A program made the position numbers and the translations under genes. Under the pieces are notes generated by a model. It saw only the letters and a program-made list of their open reading frames with translations. It ran no database searches and was not told where the DNA came from. From NCBI GenBank assembly GCA_900320815.1, contig ONTY01000135.1, forward strand, positions 1 to 5,285: 5,285 nt of DNA, written 5' to 3'. The DNA comes from an uncultured Pseudomonadota bacterium (lineage in GTDB: Bacteria; Pseudomonadota; Gammaproteobacteria; Burkholderiales; Burkholderiaceae_C). Positions 1-5,062 of this stretch are shown piece by piece. Position 1 is the first letter of the stretch. Every line of letters begins with the position of its first letter.

Positions 1-129
1 CGCACTATGCTCTGGCAGCAGCTGGACATGATTGCGCGCCAACTCGCCCCCTGCCGCGCACTGTTGCTCAGCATTGCCAACACAAGCGCTGCCGCCGCTT
101 CCCTTCCCCGTCCAGATACTCCATCATAA
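1..129 (+). CDS. 3' end of an unrecognised protein (partial)
   Basis: Frame 1 is open from the window edge to a TAA at 127-129 and gives a 42-residue tail. It has a helical, Leu/Ala-rich stretch (QQLDMIARQLAPCRALLLS) and then an Ala/Pro/Ser-rich end that looks disordered. Frame 2 stops early. Frame 3 stays open past 130 but runs into the AT-rich spacer, so frame 1 is the best candidate. I do not recognise the family: it does not look like the XerC C-terminus that I would have considered next to this gene set. No terminator with a T-tract is visible directly after the stop. With only 42 residues the coding call itself is moderate. Confidence 0.4.
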   Translation, partial: RTMLWQQLDMIARQLAPCRALLLSIANTSAAAASLPRPDTPS

Positions 130-253
130 TTCATGACATTTCCCGCAATATCCAAGGGCAAATCAACGATACTCCATTGCATCTCTTGGCATCTTCGCCT
201 CTTTCCCGCGCTCCGTACACATCACTGCCACGAAGCACTCGCTCAGCAATGTG

Positions 254-290
254 GCAGGTATCATGCAGATTACCCGCGTAAAATACCTGC
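254..290. repeat. 8-bp inverted repeat upstream of GTPase gene
   Basis: GCAGGTAT at 254-261 is the exact reverse complement of ATACCTGC at 283-290, separated by 21 bases. The spacer contains the near-palindrome TACCCGCGTA (271-280). The arms could be an operator with two half-sites or the stem of an RNA hairpin with a large loop. The function is unknown. Confidence 0.45.
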
Positions 291-312
291 ACAGAAGAGT
301 TAATGTATGGGG

Positions 313-318
313 TATAGA
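313..318 (+). promoter_or_regulatory. possible -10 box for the GTPase gene
   Basis: TATAGA (313-318), inside GGGGTATAGAA, resembles a sigma-70 -10 box. No good -35 hexamer is found 16-18 bases upstream (around 290-295 reads CACAGA), so a dedicated promoter is only a candidate. A transcript starting near 325 would carry the hairpin at 358-376 in its leader. Confidence 0.22.
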
Positions 319-357
319 AACACTGCCCGTCTCTCCCCACCTGCCTTGCAGCACGCC

Positions 358-376
358 GCCGCAGCGCGGCTTTTTT
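358..376 (+). terminator. terminator-like hairpin just before the GTPase start
   Basis: GCCGC (358-362) and GCGGC (366-370) form a 5-bp GC stem with a 3-base loop, followed at once by six T (371-376). This has the shape of a short Rho-independent terminator. It lies only 23 bases before the ATG at 400. It could end transcription from upstream, or act as an attenuator if the GTPase promoter lies further upstream. Confidence 0.5.
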
Positions 377-399
377 CATTTCTGCACGCACACACCGCC

Positions 400-1476
400 A
401 TGAAACTCATCGCCGCCACCATCGTTACCGGATTCCTCGGCGCGGGCAAAACCACGCTGCTCAAAGCAGTGCTCACGCAAGCGCACGGGCAAAAAATCGC
501 CGTCATTGAAAATGAGTTTGGCGACGAAGATATTGATGGCGAAATTCTGGTGCGCGAGGCCGGCGAGCGCATCGTGCAAATGAATAATGGCTGCATTTGC
601 TGCTCCATTCGCGAAGACTTGCGCGATGCACTTGTGCAGCTTGCGGCGCGGCGTGCGCGCGGCGAACTGGATTTTGAGCGCGTCATTATTGAAACCACCG
701 GCGTCGCTGACCCCGGCCCCGTGGCGCAAACCTTTTTCCTGGACGATGACGTCGCCCAGCATTACATGCTCGACGCCATCGTCACCCTTGTGGACGCGCG
801 CCACGCCATGCAGCAACTGGACACGCGCCTGGAAGCGCAGCGGCAAGTGGGCTTTGCCGACCGCCTGTTCATCAGCAAAACCGACCTGGTGAGCCAAAAG
901 CAATTGCGCGCGCTCCAGCAGCGCCTGGCGCACATGAACCCGCGCGCCGCACAGCGCGTCGTCAACTTCGGGCAAGCGCCTGTGGCGCAAGTGCTGGATT
1001 TGCGCGGCTTCAATCTGAACGAGCGCCTTGACCTGGAGCCTGACTTTCTGCGCGAGGAAGAAGCCGCGCACGAGCACCACCACTGCGAGCACGGTGAGCA
1101 TTGCGAACACTGCCACGGCGAAGGGCATGAACACCACCACCATCACCACCATCACCACCACGATGACGACGTGCAGAGTTTCGTGTTCCGCGCCACGCAG
1201 CCCTTTGACCCCGCACGCCTTGATGCTTTCCTGGGCGAAGTCATCAACATCTTCGGCCCCAAGCTCTTTCGCTACAAAGGCGTGTTGTGGATGCGCGGCA
1301 CGCCGCGCAAAGTCATCTTCCAGGGCGTGCATCAGCTCATGGGCAGCGACCTTGGCGCCCCCTGGGGCGAGGACGAGGAGCGCTGCAGCCGCATGGTGTT
1401 CATCGGGCAAGACGTGCCGCGCGAGCTCCTGGAGCACGGACTGCGCCAGTGCCTGGTGCCGCCGCAGCCGCGCTAA
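400..1476 (+). CDS. COG0523/CobW-family GTPase, putative metal (zinc) chaperone
   Basis: This is a complete 358-residue G3E P-loop GTPase. Members of this family use GTP to load or move metals; many serve zinc, others cobalt (CobW) or nickel. Visible motifs are Walker A GFLGAGKTT (11-19), ENEFG (37-41), the metal-binding CICC of the CxCC signature (65-68), ETTG (98-101), VDARH (131-135) and SKTD in place of NKxD (159-162). A His/Cys-rich loop (about 224-254) ends in ten consecutive His (245-254). The CobW C-terminal domain follows (about 258-351). ATG 400 is preferred because it places Walker A at residue 11, as usual; the in-frame ATG at 307 would translate through the hairpin at 358-376. 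No Shine-Dalgarno is obvious before 400. dksA follows on the same strand after 248 bases. The family call is firm. Zinc as the metal is inferred from the His/Cys loop and the neighbour. It is not the cobalamin enzyme CobW itself as far as context shows. Confidence 0.95.
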   Translation: MKLIAATIVTGFLGAGKTTLLKAVLTQAHGQKIAVIENEFGDEDIDGEILVREAGERIVQMNNGCICCSIREDLRDALVQLAARRARGELDFERVIIETTGVADPGPVAQTFFLDDDVAQHYMLDAIVTLVDARHAMQQLDTRLEAQRQVGFADRLFISKTDLVSQKQLRALQQRLAHMNPRAAQRVVNFGQAPVAQVLDLRGFNLNERLDLEPDFLREEEAAHEHHHCEHGEHCEHCHGEGHEHHHHHHHHHHDDDVQSFVFRATQPFDPARLDAFLGEVINIFGPKLFRYKGVLWMRGTPRKVIFQGVHQLMGSDLGAPWGEDEERCSRMVFIGQDVPRELLEHGLRQCLVPPQPR

Positions 1477-1480
1477 CCGA

Positions 1481-1558
1481 CTGCTGACGCACATGGTGCA
1501 CAGCAGCGTGCGCCGCATCACGCCGTGCGGCAAAAACACTGGCGCGCAAAAAAGCGCC
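1481..1558 (+). other. run of three hairpins after the GTPase stop codon
   Basis: Three stems follow one another. (a) CTGCTG 1481-1486 pairs with CAGCAG 1501-1506, with an inner GCAC 1489-1492 / GTGC 1496-1499 and an ATG triloop. (b) GCCGCA 1512-1517 pairs with TGCGGC 1526-1531. (c) GGCGC 1541-1545 pairs with GCGCC 1554-1558 around an A-rich loop. None is followed by a T-tract, so they are not classical terminators on the + strand. They could protect the 3' end of the GTPase mRNA. Confidence 0.45.
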
Positions 1559-1561
1559 CAG

Positions 1562-1567
1562 TACAAT
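1562..1567 (+). promoter_or_regulatory. candidate -10 box of a dksA promoter
   Basis: TACAAT matches the sigma-70 -10 consensus at five of six positions. The -35 region (around 1539-1544, CTGGCG) is poor. If used, transcription would start near 1574 and give a leader of about 150 bases that holds the stems at 1573-1628 and the terminator-like hairpin at 1631-1662. DksA genes usually have their own promoter, which fits. The position is inferred from sequence only. Confidence 0.35.
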
Positions 1568-1572
1568 TGCCC

Positions 1573-1628
1573 CCGGTCAAAAACCGGTGCCCCCTCGCGT
1601 GCTTGGACGCTTCGGGCGCTGGGCACCG
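1573..1628 (+). promoter_or_regulatory. two mutually exclusive stems in the dksA leader
   Basis: CCGGT (1573-1577) can pair with ACCGG (1583-1587). CGGTGCCC (1585-1592) can pair with GGGCACCG (1621-1628), giving an 8-bp stem. The two stems share bases 1585-1587, so they compete. The second ends two bases before the terminator-like hairpin at 1631. This layout is what an attenuation or RNA-switch leader would show, but no known riboswitch class is recognised. Confidence 0.4.
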
Positions 1629-1630
1629 CC

Positions 1631-1662
1631 GGAAAAGCCCCAGCCGCCGCCGGGGCTTTTCC
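1631..1662 (+). terminator. strong terminator-like hairpin upstream of dksA
   Basis: GGAAAAGCCCC (1631-1641) is the exact reverse complement of GGGGCTTTTCC (1652-1662), with a 10-base GC-rich loop: an 11-bp perfect stem. Read as a terminator it is a GCCCC/GGGGC core with TTTT after it and AAAA before it, so it could work in both directions. The U-run is only four long. It lies 62 bases before the chosen dksA start, so it either ends the GTPase transcript or attenuates dksA. Confidence 0.6.
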
Positions 1663-1673
1663 AGCTTTCAGGG

Positions 1674-1692
1674 CCGCCCTTTTTGCGGGCGG
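1674..1692 (+). other. small hairpin in the dksA leader
   Basis: CCGCCC (1674-1679) pairs with GGGCGG (1687-1692) around a T-rich loop. It is the last stem before the ribosome binding site and has no T-tract after it. Confidence 0.3.
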
Positions 1693-1708
1693 GAGCGGAC
1701 AAACCATC

Positions 1709-1715
1709 AGGAAAG
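1709..1715 (+). promoter_or_regulatory. ribosome binding site that sets the dksA start
   Basis: AGGAAAG ends nine bases before the GTG at 1725, a normal spacing. No comparable purine-rich site precedes the earlier in-frame GTG at 1587, and that longer reading would have to pass through the hairpin at 1631-1662. This is the main reason for choosing 1725. Confidence 0.6.
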
Positions 1716-1724
1716 CCTCCAGCA

Positions 1725-2585
1725 GTGACAGCAGCAGCCACCCCTTCGGGCGCACCCTCAGCCGCGCCAGCCAATAAAAAAACCACCCGCAGCAAAGCGG
1801 CTGCGTCCGCTGTCGCAACAGCGGCGCCAGCGCCACAAGAAAAAGCTGCCGCCAAAAAAGCTGCGGCTAAAAAAGCTGCGGCTAAAAAAGCTGCGCCCAA
1901 AAAAATTGCAGCCAAAACTGTCACCAAAGACGCGCCCGCCAAAGAGCTGAAAGCGCCAGCAAAAGCAGCGCCAAAAACCACACCCAAAGCAGCCACAAAA
2001 GCGCCTGCCAAAACAGCGGCAAAAACTGCGGCACAAGACGCTGTGAAAGCGTCCGCCAAAACGGCAAAAAGCGCCAAGGCCAAAACGAGCAAAACCGTCA
2101 AAGCAGCCACGCCTGCCGCTGCGCCCCGTCGCCGCAACCTGGCTCTCGCCGACAACTGGCGCAGCAAAGCCGCCGAGGAATTGAGCGAGGAAGAAGTGCT
2201 CGCCATGTCTGATGACGACTACATGAACCACACGCAACTGGCCTTCTTCCGCCACCGCCTGGAGCAGCTGCGCAACTCCATCCTCAACAAAGCCGGGCAA
2301 ACCGTAGAAAACCTGCGTGGCGACATCGGCGCTGTGGCCGACCCGGCAGACCGCGCCACCATTGAAGAAGAACACGCGCTGGAGCTGCGCACCCGCGACC
2401 GCGAGAGGAAGCTGCTGCGCAAAATCGACCAGGCTGTCGCCCTCATCGAATCCGGCGACTACGGCTACTGTGTAGAAACCGGCGAGCCAATCGGCGTGCC
2501 CCGCCTGCTCGCACGTCCCACCGCCACACTCTCGCTGGAAGCGCAGCAACGCCGGGAGATGCGGCAAAAACTCTTCGGAGACTGA
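1725..2585 (+). CDS. dksA: RNA polymerase-binding transcription factor DksA with H1-like N-terminal tail
   Basis: DksA enters the RNA polymerase secondary channel and, with ppGpp, represses rRNA promoters and activates amino-acid biosynthesis promoters. From GTG 1725 the protein has 286 residues, against about 150 in E. coli. Residues 1-137 are a low-complexity Ala/Lys/Pro/Thr tail with AAAKK repeats at 41-60, like a histone H1 tail. The DksA core follows (about 140-286): the coiled-coil tip D206, D209, A211 matches E. coli D71, D74, A76, and then come RDRERKLLRKI and the globular end. The four zinc Cys positions read C249, T252, S270, A273, so the finger is degenerate (CxxT type) and probably needs no zinc. 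Lysines in the tail are nearly all AAA. The start is GTG with AGGAAAG nine bases upstream; an in-frame GTG at 1587 is less likely. The core identity is firm. The DNA- or RNA-binding role of the tail is inference. Confidence 0.95.
   Translation: MTAAATPSGAPSAAPANKKTTRSKAAASAVATAAPAPQEKAAAKKAAAKKAAAKKAAPKKIAAKTVTKDAPAKELKAPAKAAPKTTPKAATKAPAKTAAKTAAQDAVKASAKTAKSAKAKTSKTVKAATPAAAPRRRNLALADNWRSKAAEELSEEEVLAMSDDDYMNHTQLAFFRHRLEQLRNSILNKAGQTVENLRGDIGAVADPADRATIEEEHALELRTRDRERKLLRKIDQAVALIESGDYGYCVETGEPIGVPRLLARPTATLSLEAQQRREMRQKLFGD
1845..1904 (+). repeat. 15-bp tandem repeat coding AAAKK in dksA
   Basis: There are four in-frame 15-base units of the type GCTGCGGCTAAAAAA (1845, 1860, 1875, 1890); the middle two are identical and the outer two differ by a few bases. 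A fifth, diverged unit follows at 1905. Each unit encodes AAAKK (the fourth AAPKK). Each ends in six A, and the fourth continues to seven A. Confidence 0.9.
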
Positions 2586-2614
2586 CACCCACATCCCCCA
2601 AACGCACGGCCCAC

Positions 2615-2649
2615 GCGGGCGCGGCTCCCCACACCGCCAGCGCGCCCGC
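2615..2649 (+). other. GC-rich hairpin between dksA and the STAS-like gene
   Basis: GCGGGCGCG (2615-2623) is the exact reverse complement of CGCGCCCGC (2641-2649), with a 17-base loop. No T-tract follows, so it is unlikely to terminate. It ends 20 bases before the next ATG and may affect mRNA stability or translation of a dksA-STAS transcript. Confidence 0.45.
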
Positions 2650-2669
2650 CCCAAGGCACCCCCAGAGCC

Positions 2670-4688
2670 ATGAGCATAGATCCCTCCACCAGCGGCAACG
2701 GCCTCCTGTCCAAAGTCGTCAAGTTCGTCGCCAACCCCACAACACACTGGTCTGACCTTGACCAGCCCGCCAGCACCCAAAGCGAAAGCGACCTCGAATC
2801 GCGCCAAATGCTGCGCGACATGCTCGAGCGCAAACGCCAAAACGACTTCGTGCGCAACCGCGAGTTCAACGAACTGCGTCGCTTGCGCCGCCAAAAAAGC
2901 GCCACCGCCGCACCCGCCGCTGGCGCCGCACCCGCCGCCGAGCCAATGGTCGTCGCTCCCAACAGCAGCCAATGGCGCAACGCCGACGAGCGCGCACGCA
3001 CCCTGAAAAAAATCAATGAAATTGAAGCGCAAATGGCCACCTCCGCCTGGGGAGCCAAAGGTCGCCAGCGCACCACCCCCGGCGTCGACAGCGTCGTCAT
3101 GCGCCCCACCGCCGTGCCCACGGATGCACGGCAGACTGAGCGCGAGTTCGCCCCCACCCAGCCGTTGCTTGGCGCGCAAAACCCCGCCGAGCCGCTCCCC
3201 TGGCAGCGCCCCACAGGCTCTCTGCCCACGCGGCCCATGACGCAGCTGCCGCCCACCATGCCGGCTGTGCCCACAGCCGCCTCCGCCACACAGCCGCTCA
3301 CTGGCGTGCAAGGCGTGGAAATGGTAGACAGCAGTGGCATCACCGGCCCCATGACCGGCATCGGCGTCGTTACCGGCATGGCTGGCATGAGCGGCTTCAC
3401 CGGCTTCAACGCTGGCAGTGGCAGCGGCAGCCTCTCCTCGCCCGTGCCCGTTGCCCCTGTCGCTCCCGCCATCCCCACTGCCCCACCACCGCCGCCACCG
3501 CCACTGGCCGCCGCTCCCGTCGTTGCCTTTGAAGGCACCGACGAGTTCCAGGTTGAAGTGCTGGCCGAAGCGCGCCAAAACCCCGAAGTCGAAGAAGCCG
3601 CCATCCGTTTTGCCAACGGCGATGCCGACGGTGCCGAGCAGGGGCTGCTTGCCGTGTTGGTGGAAGGCGGCAGCCAGCGCGAAGACGTGGACACCTGGCT
3701 GACCCTCTTTGACCTCTACCGTGCCAGCGGCGAGCGCGAAAAATTTGACGAAATTGGTGGCGCCTTCGCCGCCCACTTTGGCCGCTCCGCCCCCCAGTGG
3801 ATGCGCGCCAGCGACGACGGCGCCAGCGCCGTCAGCAAAAAAACCGAAGCGCCCAAAATTGAACTGGCTGGCCTCGCGCACTGGACCTGCCCCTCCAGGC
3901 TTGGCACCCAATCGCTTGCCACGCTCAACGCCTCCATCGCCCGCGCCGCCCCGCCCTGGCACATTGACTGGCGCTACGCCAAAGAAATCGACCCCATTAC
4001 CCTGCCCGCCCTCACGGAAATCTTCAACCGCTGGGCGGGCACCGAAGGCCGCTTCAAATTCCTGGGCGTGGAAAACATGCTCCGCATCCTCGCCGACAAC
4101 TCGCCAAACGAAGTGCGCGAAACCGACCCCCAGTGGTGGAAAGCACGCCTTGCCCTGCTGCGCGTGCTCGACGACATGGACGAGTTTGAGATGGTCGCCC
4201 TCAACTACTGCATCACCTACGAAGTCTCGCCTCCGCCGTGGATGCCCCCAACCTGCAGCTACGGCCCGATGGACGAAGAAGGCAACACCCTGATGGGCGC
4301 ACTCAGTGGCATGGGCGGCTCCACCGTCAGCAGCAGCCTTGGCACCTCCCGTGCCCCCTTCCAGGACACCACCTCCTCCGGCCCACCCACCCGCATGCCC
4401 GATGAAGACGGCGTCATCCACGCCGAGCTTGACGGCGAACTCCTCGGCTCCGCTGCCGACTTTGTCGCCCCCCTCACCCCCCCGGCTGCGCCCACCACCT
4501 TTGCCATTGACTGCCGCCACCTGCAGCGCGTGGACTTTGGCGCCGCCGGTGACCTGCTCAACTGGGCCATGACGCTGCACAGCGGCGGCCACAGTGTCAC
4601 CTTTCAGCAAGTCAACCGCATCGTCGCTGCATTCTTTGGCGTCGTCGGCCTCAACCAAGCCGCCCGCATCACCCTGCGGCGCGACTAA
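2670..4688 (+). CDS. 672-aa multi-part protein with TPR/FimV-like and two STAS-like segments
   Basis: I do not know a named gene for this. It resembles uncharacterised STAS-containing proteins of Burkholderiales. No signal peptide or membrane segment is visible, so it should be cytoplasmic. Order: an N-terminal motif (LLSKVVKFVANPTTHWSDLD, 12-31) and a charged helix (about 43-75); a second charged helix (105-122); a long Pro/Ala/Gly/Thr-rich disordered linker (about 130-288) with seven Pro (272-278); a helical TPR-like part (about 290-378, including DVDTWLTLFDLYRASGEREK) reminiscent of the FimV C-terminal region; STAS-like segment 1 (about 395-480, IDWRYAKEID); a helical part; a Gly/Ser linker (about 531-575); and STAS-like segment 2 to the end (about 581-672, IDCRHLQRVD). 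STAS domains usually take part in protein-protein signalling, often in anti-sigma antagonist systems. The ATG at 2670 has only a weak AAGG 13 bases upstream. The 84-base gap after dksA, without a terminator, suggests co-transcription. The coding call is firm; the domain calls are by eye. Confidence 0.93.
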   Translation: MSIDPSTSGNGLLSKVVKFVANPTTHWSDLDQPASTQSESDLESRQMLRDMLERKRQNDFVRNREFNELRRLRRQKSATAAPAAGAAPAAEPMVVAPNSSQWRNADERARTLKKINEIEAQMATSAWGAKGRQRTTPGVDSVVMRPTAVPTDARQTEREFAPTQPLLGAQNPAEPLPWQRPTGSLPTRPMTQLPPTMPAVPTAASATQPLTGVQGVEMVDSSGITGPMTGIGVVTGMAGMSGFTGFNAGSGSGSLSSPVPVAPVAPAIPTAPPPPPPPLAAAPVVAFEGTDEFQVEVLAEARQNPEVEEAAIRFANGDADGAEQGLLAVLVEGGSQREDVDTWLTLFDLYRASGEREKFDEIGGAFAAHFGRSAPQWMRASDDGASAVSKKTEAPKIELAGLAHWTCPSRLGTQSLATLNASIARAAPPWHIDWRYAKEIDPITLPALTEIFNRWAGTEGRFKFLGVENMLRILADNSPNEVRETDPQWWKARLALLRVLDDMDEFEMVALNYCITYEVSPPPWMPPTCSYGPMDEEGNTLMGALSGMGGSTVSSSLGTSRAPFQDTTSSGPPTRMPDEDGVIHAELDGELLGSAADFVAPLTPPAAPTTFAIDCRHLQRVDFGAAGDLLNWAMTLHSGGHSVTFQQVNRIVAAFFGVVGLNQAARITLRRD

Positions 4689-4700
4689 ACATCCCCCCTC

Positions 4701-4735
4701 GCCCCCTCCACACATCGCTGGGAAGCGGTGGGGGC
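4701..4735 (+). terminator. possible 3'-end hairpin of the STAS-like gene
   Basis: GCCCCC (4701-4706) pairs with GGGGGC (4730-4735), and an inner CGCT (4716-4719) pairs with AGCG (4724-4727). It lies 12 bases after the stop codon. No T-run follows, so it may be an mRNA 3' stabiliser or a Rho-dependent end instead of an intrinsic terminator. Confidence 0.35.
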
Positions 4736-4776
4736 ACCCTCTCTACCTTCCCAATCAATCCGCACCAGTATTCATC

Positions 4777-4803
4777 TATTGCCCGCATATCTTGCCGGCA
4801 ATA
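4777..4803. repeat. 7-bp inverted repeat
   Basis: TATTGCC (4777-4783) is the reverse complement of GGCAATA (4797-4803), with a 13-base spacer. It is followed by AAAAC, not by T, so it is not a + strand terminator. Read on the minus strand it is preceded by TTTT. Confidence 0.35.
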
Positions 4804-4832
4804 AAACAACGTACCAATGGGTATATGATTTG

Positions 4833-4852
4833 ATGCGCAATGTGAATGCGCA
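4833..4852. promoter_or_regulatory. paired ATGCGCA motif, possible operator
   Basis: ATGCGCA occurs at 4833-4839 and 4846-4852, 13 bases apart. The core TGCGCA is itself a palindrome, so the pair also reads as an inverted repeat. It directly follows TATGAT (4824-4829), a -10-like box without a good -35. An operator is possible, but the regulator is unknown. Confidence 0.25.
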
Positions 4853-4973
4853 CCCCATCGTGCCTTCCTCCGCTCTTTGCACCGCGCATCTCATACACAC
4901 ACTGCCGTAAAACGCATAGGTATCTTCCCGAATCCAGCAAAAAACATGGGCAAAGCTACATTTTTCCAAGGGG

Positions 4974-4979
4974 TATAAA
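4974..4979 (+). promoter_or_regulatory. possible -10 box of serA
   Basis: TATAAA in GGGGTATAAAAT (4970-4981) is -10-like and sits about 100 bases before the serA start. There is no clear -35 at the right distance (around 4951-4956 reads CAAAGC). The same GGGGTATA box is found in front of the GTPase gene at 309. Confidence 0.27.
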
Positions 4980-5058
4980 ATCATTCCCGCAACATCACCT
5001 CCCCCTGCCCTGCTGTGCCATCATCGCCAGCTTTTGCCGCATTGCCGCGGCGCACCAT

Positions 5059-5062
5059 GAGG
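5059..5062 (+). promoter_or_regulatory. weak ribosome binding site of serA
   Basis: GAGG ends 13 bases before ATG 5076, a longer spacing than ideal. No better site is present, and protein alignment with SerA supports this ATG. Confidence 0.3.

Larger units (their letters stand above)
130..399. other. AT-richer spacer upstream of the COG0523 GTPase gene
   Basis: This 270-base stretch has no convincing gene. Short ORFs on both strands here have no recognisable protein features. It holds the second copy of the 10-mer GATACTCCAT (168-177; the first, at 115-124, overlaps the end of the preceding gene), an 8-bp inverted repeat (254-261 and 283-290), a GGGGTATAGAA box (309-319) and a terminator-like hairpin with six T (358-376). 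Its composition is clearly less GC-rich than the flanking coding regions. No tRNA-like or riboswitch-like fold was recognised. Confidence 0.6.

Noticed and set aside
299..321. Possible Zur operator around the TATAGA box (GTT...AAC dyad)
   Set aside because: Only about six of eleven position pairs are symmetric and the centre is GGGG-rich, unlike the AT-rich Zur box.
131..391. Small minus-strand ORFs in the first spacer (86 and 63 codons)
   Set aside because: No ribosome site or family features, Cys/Arg-rich random-looking composition, and they overlap the promoter and hairpin elements.
307..399. Longer N-terminus of the GTPase from ATG 307
   Set aside because: It would add 31 residues through a terminator-like hairpin and move Walker A away from its usual place near residue 11.
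1587..1724. Longer DksA from GTG 1587
   Set aside because: The added Pro/Arg-rich stretch spans the perfect hairpin 1631-1662, lacks a ribosome site, and overlaps the leader stems. GTG 1725 has AGGAAAG at good spacing.
376..1836. Antisense open frame of 486 codons opposite the GTPase gene and the dksA leader
   Set aside because: It reads Val/Met-rich where the His repeats lie and has no recognisable motif. It is a shadow of the GTPase gene.
2465..3694. Antisense open frame of 409 codons opposite the STAS-like gene
   Set aside because: Low-complexity Ser/Arg/Gly/Ala composition mirrors the Pro/Ala/Thr linker of the real gene. No motif or ribosome site supports it.
1758..4715. Very long antisense open frame (985 codons) opposite dksA and the STAS-like gene
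   Set aside because: The translation is Gly/Ala/Phe/His-rich without domain features, runs straight across an intergenic gap, and is opposite two well-supported genes. Long antisense frames are expected from GC-rich codon bias.
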